Below, in pieces: positions 24,695-36,665 of a DNA stretch of 64,000 nucleotides. The notes below the pieces were generated by a model that was not told where the DNA came from, made no database searches, and saw only the letters and a list, made by a program, of their open reading frames with translations. The stretch is taken from positions 11,091,001-11,155,000 of the forward strand of contig NC_056540.1 in the NCBI RefSeq assembly GCF_910596095.1, written 5' to 3'. Source of the stretch: Thunnus maccoyii (taxonomy: Eukaryota; Chordata; Actinopteri; Scombriformes; Scombridae). How positions within the stretch are numbered: position 1 is the first letter of the stretch; every line of letters starts with the position of its first letter. The position numbers and the translations under genes are program-made.

Positions 24695-25075
24695 ATAGAT
24701 GTGCCCTAGCTCTCTTTGGAACAAACTACCAGATGACTTGAAATCAGTCACTACTGTTTCCACATTTAAATGAAAACTTAAAACCTTTCTGTTTTCTCAG
24801 GTTTATGTCTAGACAATTTCTTGTCAAGTAAGAAAATGACTGGACAACTGTTTTTCAGCTTTTTATTGTTTTTTTGTTGTTGTTGTTGTTTGTTTGTTTG
24901 TTTGTGTGCTTGATTTGGTGTTCGTTTTTGGTTGCTGTATTTCTATGTTTTTTAAACTTTGCCTTAAAACGATTTTATGATGTTGATGCATTGCTTTCAT
25001 GCTGATGTTAAGCACTTTAAAATGCCATTGTGTATGAAAGGTTCAATACAAATAAAACTGACTTGACTCGACTGC
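24695..25075 (+). mobile_element. 3' end of an L2/CR1-like LINE
   Basis: Near 24707-24805 the plus strand reads SLWNKLPDDLKSVTTVSTFK, then a stop, then KLKTFLFSQ. This is the conserved last segment of the polymerase ORF in fish L2-like LINEs. A non-coding tail follows, with T-rich sequence, GATGTTAAGCACTTTAAAAT and a terminal AATACAAATAAAACTGACTTG. The internal stop and the lack of upstream ORF show a dead, strongly 5'-truncated copy. It has the same structure as the 8.2-8.8 kb copy and ends about 600 bases before the clint1 start codon. Confidence 0.8.
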
Positions 25076-25439
25076 TGGATAAATGGTCACTTTATGCATC
25101 ATCAACATACAAATAAACCACAATACCTATGTTTTGACTGGTAAAGAGCTACACTAAACCACATTTTACCTCTAGGCCTTACTGGTAGACTTTTTAAAAA
25201 ATCATAATAATTTACATGTTGTTTAATCTGGCCGACGTCCAGGGGCCCTTATATGGGATTCCAGTGGATCCTCAGAAAAATGGTGAGCAATTCAATCTTA
25301 ATACTCCTCTTGCAGGTGGTTTTCTCTATTGTTTTTATTTCCCCTCAATTAGTTATAATTGTGTAACAAGTTGACAGCAACTGTGAGTTTCCCTATACCT
25401 ATAAAAAGGTAATGTACTCAGCGTATCAATGGCAGCACC

Positions 25440-25675
25440 TCAACACTTATTAGAAACTACATCTCCAATGCTGCTTTACGCAATTCTGATGACGTTACAG
25501 GGACATTTCCCGTAGTAACCTAACCTTTCCTGTCTGCCTGGTGGTGCGTTTGCGCCTCCTGTCTTGAAAGAGAGGTGAAGAGTTTACTTTCCACAGTTGA
25601 ACGTTTGGTTTCGGTGTTCGTCTGGAGTAAAAGGGTTTTGCCGAGGCAGAAAAGCCCTTTTTTCACAGAGCCAAG
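25440..25675 (+). promoter_or_regulatory. clint1: clint1 promoter and 5' UTR region
   Basis: The sequence just upstream of the clint1 start holds an ACTACATCTCCAATGCTGC segment (25456-25474), resembling the ZNF143-type element ACTACAATTCCCAGAATGC, and a CRE-like TGACGTTA at 25490-25497. No TATA box is evident, which fits a housekeeping gene. The transcription start site is not determinable from sequence and probably lies between 25500 and 25600. Confidence 0.45.
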
Positions 25676-28600
25676 ATGCTGAACATGTGGAAGGTTAGGG
25701 AGTTGGTTGACAAAGCGTGAGTATCGCCCAGCTATATTACGTCTATTTCGTGTTATTTGTGTGTTGAGTTCACCTGTTTGAAAGAGACACGTACCCAAAA
25801 CTTTGACGTCACGTCACTTTTAACAAGTTAGCTAGCCTGTATGCTACTAGCGAGTTAGGTAGCTGACTTTGACAAATACTATTTCCTCTTACTACGAGTG
25901 CCCTTTCTTTGTGGCTTTTATTTCGCCATGTCTTTCATGTTTTGATGTGATATAACACTTGTACTGTTGTGAGATAATTAAGCGTGTTGTTTGTACGTTT
26001 CCTCCGACAGTGCAGGCTAACTCACTAAGCTAACAAGCTAATTACTTAGCCTCCTGGCTAGGCAGCTAGCAGACTAGGCTAGCCAGCTAAGCAAGTTTGA
26101 CAGCTCCAGGGCTGAATAATTAGCAGGGAATGTTTTAACATTCTACGTTAACGAACAGTCGTTACACGGCCACCACTGTATGAAAAATATTGTAGGAAAA
26201 CTTCATCACTTATGGAAATACGTTACTCTTCGATATGATTGTTATGCCACTTGTAGCTAAGTGGCACCTAACTGTAGCTACACTGTAAGTCGGGGTTAAA
26301 CTTTACACATGGTTGGGTTACTACCTGCTGCCACAACACAATTGTTTTAGACCTTCATTAGACTGCTTGTCAAGTGGAACTAGTCAGACAACATAAACTA
26401 GATTCCAGTGTGAGCAAATGTCTAAACCTTATAATAGATATGGAGAAAAATACGTTGTAGCGACTTCTTCAAAAGACCGTTGCCGCAACAATGAACATGC
26501 AAATCCAAGCTGCAGTATACAATAATTACACAATAATCTGTAGACATCTTGTTTGACCTGTAGAGCTATCATTTGACTGTGATATAAAACACAACGGGAT
26601 AAACAACAGAGCTATATCGGCACTTGTTATCAGATGCTATCGATACAACGGTGTTGTGAAACTTGTTGGTTTATGCCCAACAGCTAAACTGTAAGTAATT
26701 ATTTAAGGTGAACTACGACACATCTGCTACTGTTTACCTTTCCAACACCTGGTTTTCATTGAACCTAAGATAAAACTAGTCAGGCAACAGGTAGGCTATA
26801 TGTAAATAATCTGACAAAAAAGTAGGTAATAAAAGTATACTGCGAGGCCTCGGTGCCTGTGAACTCAAGCATTTGCATTGTTTTGATTCCAGTGTCAGTT
26901 CAAGGCTGCCTGGCCAGCAGCAGTAGTTTGGTAGCTTAAATTTACCAGTTGTAATGCGAGCACTGAACTTGGGCAACACCTTGGGGATTGTGCGTGTTTT
27001 GTTTTGCCTTGGACTCTGGTTTACTTCTAGCTGCTGACTAAAAGTGAGCATGCTGTCCTGTATGGTAGGTTTGTGGTAGGCTATTGCACAAGTTTTCTTC
27101 CCTTCAAAGGTTCGTTGGCAAATTTTGTAGACCCAGACAATAGCATGTTCTTAGGTTTGTCCAAGAAGGCGTTGCTACTGAATGCACTTGTCTCCCTGGA
27201 GTTTGACCCCTTGGATCATGGGTTGCTTTAACCAGAGAGAGACAGAGAGGTGGACAGACCAACAGAAAGAAAGAATGAAGGGTGTGAGTTTCTAATATTG
27301 AAGGAAATGGGAGTTTCCCCGTGAATTTTCTTCCTATTTCTGTAGAAATATTGGCCCATGAAAGAGCCTGTGCTTTAAGAGATTCATAAAAGGTCACAAT
27401 TTTGCATACACCTACATAAATTATCATTTAAGTGTTAACAAGCTGTCTGTAACACTGACTGTGTGGCATAATTTCCTGTTGTATGGTTACGCTGTGAAGT
27501 TTTTGCTGAGGCATGGCATGCAAGCAAATGTTTTATCCTGTTTTAAAAATGTCTTTGAACAAAATCATAAGATATATTAAGAATCAAATACAATTGGGTT
27601 CATATTTAACTGCATAGGGATTTTTTGGCAGATACAGCACCACAGCAGTCAAACGGAAATCGTGTGTGATAGTGTGTCACTGTGAAAGAGTAACACAACT
27701 TCCGTTTTATCTGGCTGATATCTAGGACAAGGCCCACCACTGAGAAGAGATAAGATGTTGCATCGTAACCTCTTGTTATTCATCATAATTCATGCAAACA
27801 TGAAGCATTTTGCAATATACCTAAACATATCTGGAGAGACCCAAGATATATCCAGTTAGTAACAAAGCACAGAAAATAATTGGAAACCTAAATTAATCTT
27901 AATGAACCCTGATCTAAGACATGATCACCATGTTGATAAACACAGATGAAGCTGGACTGGACCTAGTTTGAAATTCAGTTTGATACAAGAGAAGGGTTGA
28001 CGTCTGTCTGGTAACTTAGCACACAAAGTTATTGTAACATATGGTCCAACTCAGGGGTTGATTATAAACAGATTTGACTTTTTTTTGGTTCTTGGCATAG
28101 ACTTGATTTTTTTTTTTTTTTTTTTTTTACAAAAACAGTATGATGTCAGAGTGGTTACCATATCCCACAGCTTTGAGTAGTAATACAGCCTGACTCCAGA
28201 ACCACAGAAAGGGTGTATCTCTGCTTAGTCTACCATCAAATCAATGCTGCTCTCCAGGCCCTGTACATTTCATTGCTGATGTGGCAGTAGTAAGTAAGGG
28301 ATGAGGAGGACCAGGGTTCAAATGTTTTGCCTCACCATGTTTGGGTTGAAGCTCTGATAGTAGCTCATTTAATTATCTGAAATAAGATGCATGTTTGGTT
28401 ATAGATAATACTTCTGTAGTCTAGTGTGGCAGTTAGATACTGAACTAACAGTCACCAAAATGAAAATGCACCAGTGCCACTGACCACAAAAAATGGCGAC
28501 ACATGTACACTTAGCAGAGCATGTGTGGTGGATACACTGTTCTTCAGGGAGCAGTACATTTTAGAAATCAGCTGGATAACCAATTTATATGTTCATTACT

Positions 28601-31600
28601 GAATAGTTATTCAATAACTCAAACTTTCTTTTTATCAAACCTTTTTAATCAGGATTATTCCATTGTATATGAGGACATATTGCAAGCCTACCAGAAGCAG
28701 CAGTAGGTTTTTGTAGTCTGATTGAATAGATATAGGCGAATGCTTGGTTTTCCTTAGTTTATGTATAATCATCATGATTCTGAATATTCTTACAAGCTAC
28801 CAAACCTTCCAAACTTGTTGAACACATTGTGCATGTGTAGCTGTTTATTCTGTTCTTTACCATAATCCCTTATGAGATAGATAAGCCTAATGATATAGAA
28901 AACCAACTCTATATTAACCTGAGATCATTAGAGAGCTGCCATCTATACTGTTTCTTCCTGTTTGAGTTCCTTTTTTTTCTTTTCTACCAAACTTCTTAGA
29001 ATGTCAGCAGGCAAGAGTTCACCCACAATGAGCACAGCTATGTTTCACTCAGTGCCATTTTAGGCTTCATTTGTGTGTTTATATTGGATGCAGTTTTGCA
29101 TTTGCTTGTTTAGGCCCATGTTTTTGGTTTTTACTATCGGTTAGATGCAGCGCTCTCACACAAGCACTACCTATTGTATTATTGTCCTTTTTATAGGCTA
29201 AAGAACATGGGTGTGGCTGTAATGAGAGTATCTTTATCTATTATCGTCCATGTTGGTGGTTAAAATGGAGGCAATATATTTTGAACTGAAGAGCCAAACC
29301 TGACATAGAGTATGGGAGGTGATGTTTGAATTATTTTTTTTTTACCCTACCGTATAGAACCAACGTGGTGATGAACTACTCAGAGGTGGAGTCTAAAGTC
29401 AGAGAGGCCACCAATGACGACCCCTGGGGACCATCAGGACAACTGATGAGTGAAATTTCAAGGTAAGAACACACAGTGTTGTACAACATGTCCTACTGAA
29501 AAGCACCAAGGTTATTTGTAAATAAAATTCGAACTGCAGAAAGATTATCTTAAAGCCCCTTTTGACCTCAGGAACTTTTCCAAGAACATTTTTTGGAGCT
29601 TAGGAAATGAATGTCCATTTCAACCATAGGAACCCATTTTAAGTTTTGGTTCTGTGGCCATCGTCCCTGCCCACAAAAGTCCTAAGGTGTCCAACATATT
29701 ACTTTTCTGCCAGTAACTATTGGAGAAGGAGTTGGCAGTGCTGAACACAAGTCTCTCAACCTCTACATGTGTACACAATTAATTCAAACTGCTGCAAGCA
29801 CTGGTTGTAGTATCACTATTACAACAAGGGAGAGAAAGTTTTCTGTTGTTGTTGTGATTGACATTTAAACAATGATTATGTAGCCAACTAGAGAGAGTGG
29901 ACGAAACAAAACTGACTGAAACTTAACTGTGTAATTGTTTCATTGTGGTTACATACTAAAACAGAAAAGGAGATTTTTGGTACTTTTGAAACAGTCCTGC
30001 CCTGCTTTCAGTCTCTCTTTTCACCTCTGCACTTCTCCTTTCCTATATTAATTCAAACATCACAGCCGCATAACTGTAAAATTCCTGAGAGCAAAACAAT
30101 AACTTCAACCTTCTCCAATTTTACTGTTGTTGTCTCGTTGCATACAGAAATGAGTTATATCAAGCTGTCACTTTTTAATATTGTATTGACCTAATTTAGC
30201 TAATCCTTGCCTTCTTGAGATGCAGTGGAAACACAAATGTGCAGCAGAAACCAGTTGTACCCATTTCCTAAGTTTAGTTCCTGGAGCTGCAGAGTTCAAG
30301 GGGTTGTTTGGTTATAATTAATTTATTAAAGGACAAACCAATAGAATTATTGGTTGTCATGCACTGTAAATCAAAACCTTTGTCGCCAAAAGCAATGTGT
30401 CCCCCTCATTCCCTTTCTTCTCTGACTGTGTCTGTGATCAGAGCCACCTTCATGTATGAGCAGTTTCCAGAGGTGATGAACATGTTGTGGGCCCGCATGC
30501 TGAGGGACAACAAGAAGAACTGGAGGAGAGTCTACAAGGTGTGCCACAGCACTGTTGCAACATCCCACAAACACGCATGCAATTACGACATAAGGCTTGA
30601 AGGCCTCAGTACTACGTACAGTTTGTGACCATTTAAAAAAATTTGCCATCTGTTAACTTCAACTAAACTTCAACCAAAAATTTTTGCTCATCCTTTAGAG
30701 GCAAAAATCAGGTATCAACAACAAGCTTTAAAAAAAAAAAGAGAAATGAATATTAAGTCAAGACGGAAGTTGTAATTGAAATTATATTTGGTTAATAGTT
30801 AACAAACAAGAGCAGTTGGTTTGCAAAAACGATCATAAAACCTTCAAGATTCAAGATAGGCATCAAAGTTTAATCACCTTGTGCTATAATTGTTGTTTGT
30901 TTGACTCGTAGTCCCTGCTACTGCTGGCCCATCTAATCAGGAACGGATCAGAGAGGGTTGTCACCAGTGCCAGAGAACATCTCTATGACCTGAGATCGTT
31001 AGAAAGCTACCACTTCGTAGGTAAGCTGTCGTTCTGATGTTTTCCCTCTATCTTTTCACTCATTTATAACATTTTTTCTTCTGCATTTTGGAGGAGTAGT
31101 GTATGCACAAGCTTGTCAAACAAAACACTCACAATCCCTCATCACTTTCATGTTCAAGTTCTGCTTTGATGAGGTGAGGCTCTCTCTAGGCAGAATGTGT
31201 ATTAACAAAAGCTTCAGTGTGAGCTGTAATGAGTGGATGAAGGCCCTAAGCACTGCTTATTCCACAAACCCTTAAAACACACACGCACACACACACACAC
31301 ACACACACACTCTCTCCCCTAAAGCTGCTTTCATCCTTCTAAACCATGTGTGTATTTAAGGTTCTGTTTACAAGCAAGAACACTCAGCTTTCCCTGTATG
31401 GAGATGTTCATGTTTACTCTGTGTGTGTGCACCAAATATCACTGATTAAGTATATTATCTCAATTTTTGTTTCTTTGTAGATGAGAATGGGAAGGACCAA
31501 GGCGTGAATGTGCGTCAGAAGGTGAAGGAGATGGTGGAGTTTGTCCAGGATGATGACAGGCTGAGGGAAGAAAGGAAAAAGGCAAAGAAGACCAAAGACA

Positions 31601-34600
31601 AATACATTGGAGTATCCTCTGACAGCATGGGATACAGAAGTTACTGTAAGTCCTCAGTTGAGCAAGTAATATAAACCACCCTCAATTCATTTAACAAAAA
31701 TATTTGGCTTATGATCAAATCCCTGTCCTCTGCCTCTTGCTTCTATCTCCTAATCCTGTTGCTTTGATTTCTTTCACTACAGCGGGGGACAGGTATGACT
31801 CCAGCGATAGCCGGGGAAAGTGGGATGATGACTGGGAAAGGAATAAAGGGCAGTTCCCCTTCAGCGAGAAGTTGGGAGAAATCAGCGACAAAATCGGCAG
31901 CACCATTGACGATACCATCAGCAGGTTTAGGAAGAAGGATAGAGACGACTCACCAGACCGATTTAGGTAGGAGAAGGAGTCATCATGTTATGCTTTGCAC
32001 CATATTAAACTTAAAGGCACAAACCATGTTCCAAATATAAACAAAATCATGGCCCCCACCACCAAAATTCAAAAAGATTGGAATTTGCGATCACTCCCAA
32101 ACTGATTTACAGCCTTTCAAAGAAGGACTAACAATAACTAGACCCAAGACCTATAAATGGTATTTATATCATCAGTGCTTGTAAACACAGCAGTGAATGG
32201 ACCTTTTATTTCAATAATGATCAGAGAAGAAATACACAATTCTTATTTTTGAGCTAAACCTTTCATCAGTATTTTTCAGTTTAGGTATGAATATACATGT
32301 AAACCTAATGTTAAAAATATGGATCAGGCGATTCATATCTAGAAAGACAGGAAAAAGTACAAAAGAAAAGAGCTTGTCTTTGTATAGCCTAGATAACAAC
32401 AAGGCTTCACTCAGGGTTTGGATCCAGGTGCTGTTAGTTGTGATAGATGTTGTGTCTGCTGGGAAAAATGTGTTTCATGTGTTTTCATGAAACTGGTTGT
32501 CTTTCTATCTCAGTGACAATGAGGAGGACAGAGGCCGCTCCTCTCACAATGGCCAATCAGGTAAGGAGTTCAAAGATGAAGAGGAGACTGTTACCACCAA
32601 GAGTGTACAAATAGTCCAAGCAACAGAGACTACAGCAACACGGAAGAGAGGAGGTGTCCCATCTAGGAAAGTGGACTTGGGGGCTGCAGCCCAGTACACA
32701 GGAGACAAGAGCCCAGACACCACCACCAAACAGGTAGTGAGAGAATGAGTCAAGATAAGATAAGATTTTATTGGTGTGGGTGTAGGTATGTATGCACTTT
32801 CTCCTGATCCTTCTGTGTATGTTCTCTATTCCAGCCCCAGTCAGCCACCCCTCAGCCATCCAGTGCCGGCCTAGCTGACCTGCTAATGGTGGACACAACA
32901 CCTAGCCAGCCTGCTGCTACAGGTACAGTGTAACTAACTTTAGGACATACTGACATTTTGGGAAATTGTGTTAGCTGAGAAGATTGATATTGGTTGTATT
33001 TCTGTGGTTTCAGAAGAGAAATTGGTCCAAGAAATGTTAAGTATAGCTTAGCACAAAGACTGGAAACAGCTAGTTTTTGCCCAAAAGCAAAAATAGCTCT
33101 AAATATGTTTTATTGTTGCATATTCTTGACTAAGAAGCTAGCCACCGATAAATCCAGGAATAACTGAGTTTTCTCAGTGTTATTGCATTGTGCAAAAAAG
33201 ACAACTTCACAGTGACTACAGGACTAGACTCTGTTTGCAGTCACAGTGCCCAGCTGCTGGTGCTAGCTTCAGATTTTGGGGACAGCCGGGGGAGGGAGTT
33301 GATGTATAAGAACTAAGTGCACCAGATGTTTTTGGAGTAGTCCCTGGTGAATGGAGAGGGCGGGAGCGCTGAACAGATGTTCGGTCTTCTCCACCTATCC
33401 ACTGCCACTACCCCTCCTCTCCCTCCTACACTCCTGACACTGAAGGAATGCTAACTATGTTAGAATGACACCTGGAACTCTCTTGTTTGAAACTGACTTG
33501 TTTATGTCCATTCCTCAATGCAGACCTGATCTCTGGATTTGCTGATTTCTCCTCATCTGCTGCTTCTGCCAGCCTCTCCTCGGGATCTGGTTGGTTTCAA
33601 GACCTTTTCTTTTTGATAGTGTGTGCATGTGTGTGCTGTGCTGTTGTAGCCATACTGCTAGAATATTCAGAGGGATGCTGGGAGGGAGCCCTGGCCATAT
33701 GGAGCCTGCTACCTGCTCTGCATAACAAGAACAGACACACATCAACTCCTGTTATGGATGACAAGGAGACAGGGACATAGGAAGAAGTTGGTGGGGGTGG
33801 AGGAAGCTGAGAGAGATTGAGAGAGGGAGACAGACAACAAGCAGAGCTAGTTCAATGAAAATTTAAAACATGGCACCAGTTGTCACTGAGAATGCTCTGG
33901 ATAAAGCTAGACTGGCCTCACTGAAGACTCAACTGTTTATTGTTAATTGCAATAACAGGTTCAGATTTGCATGTGTGACCTTTGTTTGCCAAACCTTGCA
34001 ATTATTTACACAGCTCCCAATACAAACATCACTGTTCAGGTCGCAAACAGACGTTCATGCAACTGTCTTTTTTCCTTTTCTTGTTGCAGCGGCGCCAGCC
34101 TCTAGCAGCAATGGAGACTTTGGAGAGTGGAATGCCTTCCCTGGAGGTCAGATGCCAGCATCTGCTCAGTCTGTCGACACCAGTGGAAATGACCTTTTTG
34201 GAGCCATGACAGCAGGTCCTGCCACTGCCCCCGCCCCTGCCCCAGTGTCAGCTCCAGCCTCAGGTCCTGCCTCAGCAGACCTGTTTGACTTGATGGGGCC
34301 AACTCAGACCCTCACCTCCTCCCAGAGCCTAAACTTTAGCATGAGCAGCACACAGAGCATGAGCACCACAGTCCTGCCCCAGTCTATGTCACAGGTATGC
34401 ATGACTGCACTCATACATACACACGCATCCTTTTTTTAAATAATTTATTGATAAACATACCATTACAAGAGTCATGAAGGGCAGATAAATGATGCAGGTG
34501 CATGCAGACAATCTGTGGGAAAATAGTCATACACTTGTTTCTGTAGTGCTAGACTGATAAATTAGAGTGCTGATATTATCTGTCAATATTATCATATTAC

Positions 34601-34604
34601 AGAT

Positions 34605-34687
<83 letters not shown>

Positions 34688-36665
34688 AATATATGAATGA
34701 CAGTATTTTAAGAAATACTATATATTTTAGAAAAACGCACTTTTTGTTATTTAGAAAAGGTGCATTATAGTATATTATATTTCTAGTGGACTATGCTGTA
34801 TTTATTGTGCATTTACCAATATTGAAGCTGAATTGTCACAACCTTCAACCAAGGTACTGCTAGGCTTATGCCTCATTTCCATGTGGGAATACAAATGTGT
34901 GAAAAGGACTTCTTTCAGTGCACTGGCTTTGTTTTGAATGGACATTGTTATTCAGGACAATAATGACCCAAGGAGCCATGAAAAGACAGCAGCAGAGTAT
35001 GATCACTGCTTCCAGCAATTGAAAATATATCTGTTTGTTTATGGATATATTAATGATTTATTAGTTTAAAAAAATTATGGTTAGAATTTTACCTTGAATA
35101 CACAAATGCCGTCATATCTGCATGGTATCAAGCTTGGAATATTTTTACACTCAAGTATTTGTGTTGACCAATAAAATCTCTCGGGTATAGATATAGATTG
35201 TTTTGCCATCAATCTGAATTATTTTTAATTTCAGCTGTAACAAGCACCAGACTCAACCAATGTCGAGTGCTGGTTTTAATCAAGTTGGTGTTTATAATCT
35301 TCAAACCTGCTGATTTGGACTTAGCCATCAAATAAAAGTGCTTTGAGAAATATTCAGGCATAAAAATACCAAAAACCTTCTCTTTTATGCATATGCATGA
35401 AGCAGGAAATAAATATCAAACAAATGTAGGACATCCTTTACCTCAAGTACTGTTCTTGCACCAAAAAAAACCCACACATTTGCTCAGTTTACAGTTTTTT
35501 GACCACAGTCAGTATGCGTCTGTGATAAAGACATACCTCATGTGATTGAAAGATGGAGGACAAGATGGTGGTAGAGGGTTAACATGCAGCCTCACCAGAT
35601 GCTCATCTCCCCCAGAGACCACCCACTAACCACCCACTCCTCCTGTTACTGACACACAGAATGAGAAGAATCAGGTTTGAGTTACAAAAACATTAAAAAG
35701 CCAACAAAAGCCTGTGGATGTCGACTGTATTTCCATGTTAAAAGGTTGTTGACCTACTTAAACAAAGAAAGACACCCACCACTCCCTTTTAGTCTAGTTA
35801 CTTTAAAGGGTATGTTTTAATGAGTTCAGAAAAAGACAGTAGCAGTTTTCACTGACAGTATTAGGGTTAAGTGGGTCAGGCTAAAGGTTTAGGGCCTGAA
35901 ACTGTATCTTTTCATCATTTGTTTCAATGTGAGAACTTTTACACATCTTCTAACTGTATATTACTCTAACTAACACTGAATCTGTGGTTGTTTTTTGTCT
36001 TTGCCAGCCCCTCCAGAACATGGGGGGCCCTCTACAACCGCAATCTGCGCAGTCCCTCCAGCCTGTGCAGCAGGGAGTGGCTTCTCAGGGTGCTGGAGCC
36101 AAAGCGTCCCTCCCTTCCACCTGGTCAGACCACTCTGTTAACATCAGCCTGGACTTCCTGGGCCCAGGCATGCAGGCCCCCAAGCCTAGCCAGCCCAGCC
36201 TCAACACCCTCCAACATGGTGAGAGAAGCTGTAGATCTGGCATGAGTGGTGACACTGTAGCCAGGCACTCCCCTGAAAGCACCCTGTCAATCAAATGTGA
36301 TTTTAAAAATTTGGCACTTTTACTCATTGAATTTGTTTCTGTTGTTTTCAGGCAACCAAGCACCTGCCAACATGCTTTCCCAGGGATTTTCCAGTATGAG
36401 CCTTGGAACTACAACAGTCAGACCGCCCGTAAATCCTATGATGCACCCTGGTGCTGGCATGGGAATGGGAATGGGGATGGGAATGGGGATGGCCCCCAAC
36501 CAGGGCATGATGGGGATGGGCATGAACATGGGGATGCCACAGGGAGGTATGACCATGGGCATGCCTGGTGCTATGGGAATGGGGATGGGGATGGGGATGA
36601 ACCCTGCAATGGTCCAACAGCCCAAACAGGATGCCTTTGCTGACTTCGGCAACTTTGGGAAGTGA
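25676..36665 (+). CDS. clint1: Clathrin interactor 1 (epsinR/enthoprotin), 12 coding exons, 634 aa
   Basis: This ENTH-domain adaptor binds clathrin, AP-1 and the SNARE Vti1b on trans-Golgi and endosomal carriers (known for CLINT1). Coding exons: 25676-25716, 29358-29462, 30442-30538, 30912-31020, 31481-31645, 31783-31966, 32514-32733, 32835-32922, 33524-33589, 34090-34394, 36008-36218 and 36352-36665. All phases agree and the total is 635 codons with stop (human about 625 aa). The start MLNMWKVRELVDKA matches human. The ENTH domain covers about residues 14-150 (ATFMYEQFPEVMNMLW, SLLLLAHLIRNGSERV). DF/W-type ear-binding motifs are GFADF (341-345), GDFGEW (367-372) and DAFADFGNF (624-632). DLFDLM (422-427) is a clathrin/adaptor-type motif. 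The C-terminus is unusually Met-Gly rich. The exon 9 donor is G|GTTGGT, weaker than consensus. Identification is secure; exons 8-9, in the poorly conserved linker, are the least certain. Confidence 0.95.
28107..28128 (+). repeat. Poly-T run in clint1 intron 1
   Basis: Twenty-two consecutive T residues inside the 3.6-kb first intron (25717-29357). I otherwise see no gene or clear element in that intron. Confidence 0.95.
31277..31310 (+). repeat. (AC)n microsatellite in clint1 intron 4
   Basis: An ACACGC start followed by about 26 uninterrupted bases of AC. Confidence 0.95.
32945..33065. repeat. Degenerate copy of a long-TIR teleost MITE in clint1 intron 8
   Basis: GACATTTTGGGAAATTGTGT, GAGAAGATTGATATTGG and TAGCTTAGCACAAAGACTGG match the left half of a widespread fish element. 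A better preserved copy with both arms is at 58.12-58.52 kb in this window. Confidence 0.6.
34612..34676 (+). repeat. (AT)n microsatellite in clint1 intron 10
   Basis: About 65 bases of perfect AT, self-complementary and able to extrude as a cruciform. It lies about 220 bases after exon 10 in a 1.6-kb intron. Confidence 0.97.

Noticed and set aside
33870..34439. Long continuous frame starting before clint1 exon 10
   Set aside because: The upstream part is intron; TTGTTGCAG at 34081-34089 is the acceptor, and only sequence after it matches CLINT1.
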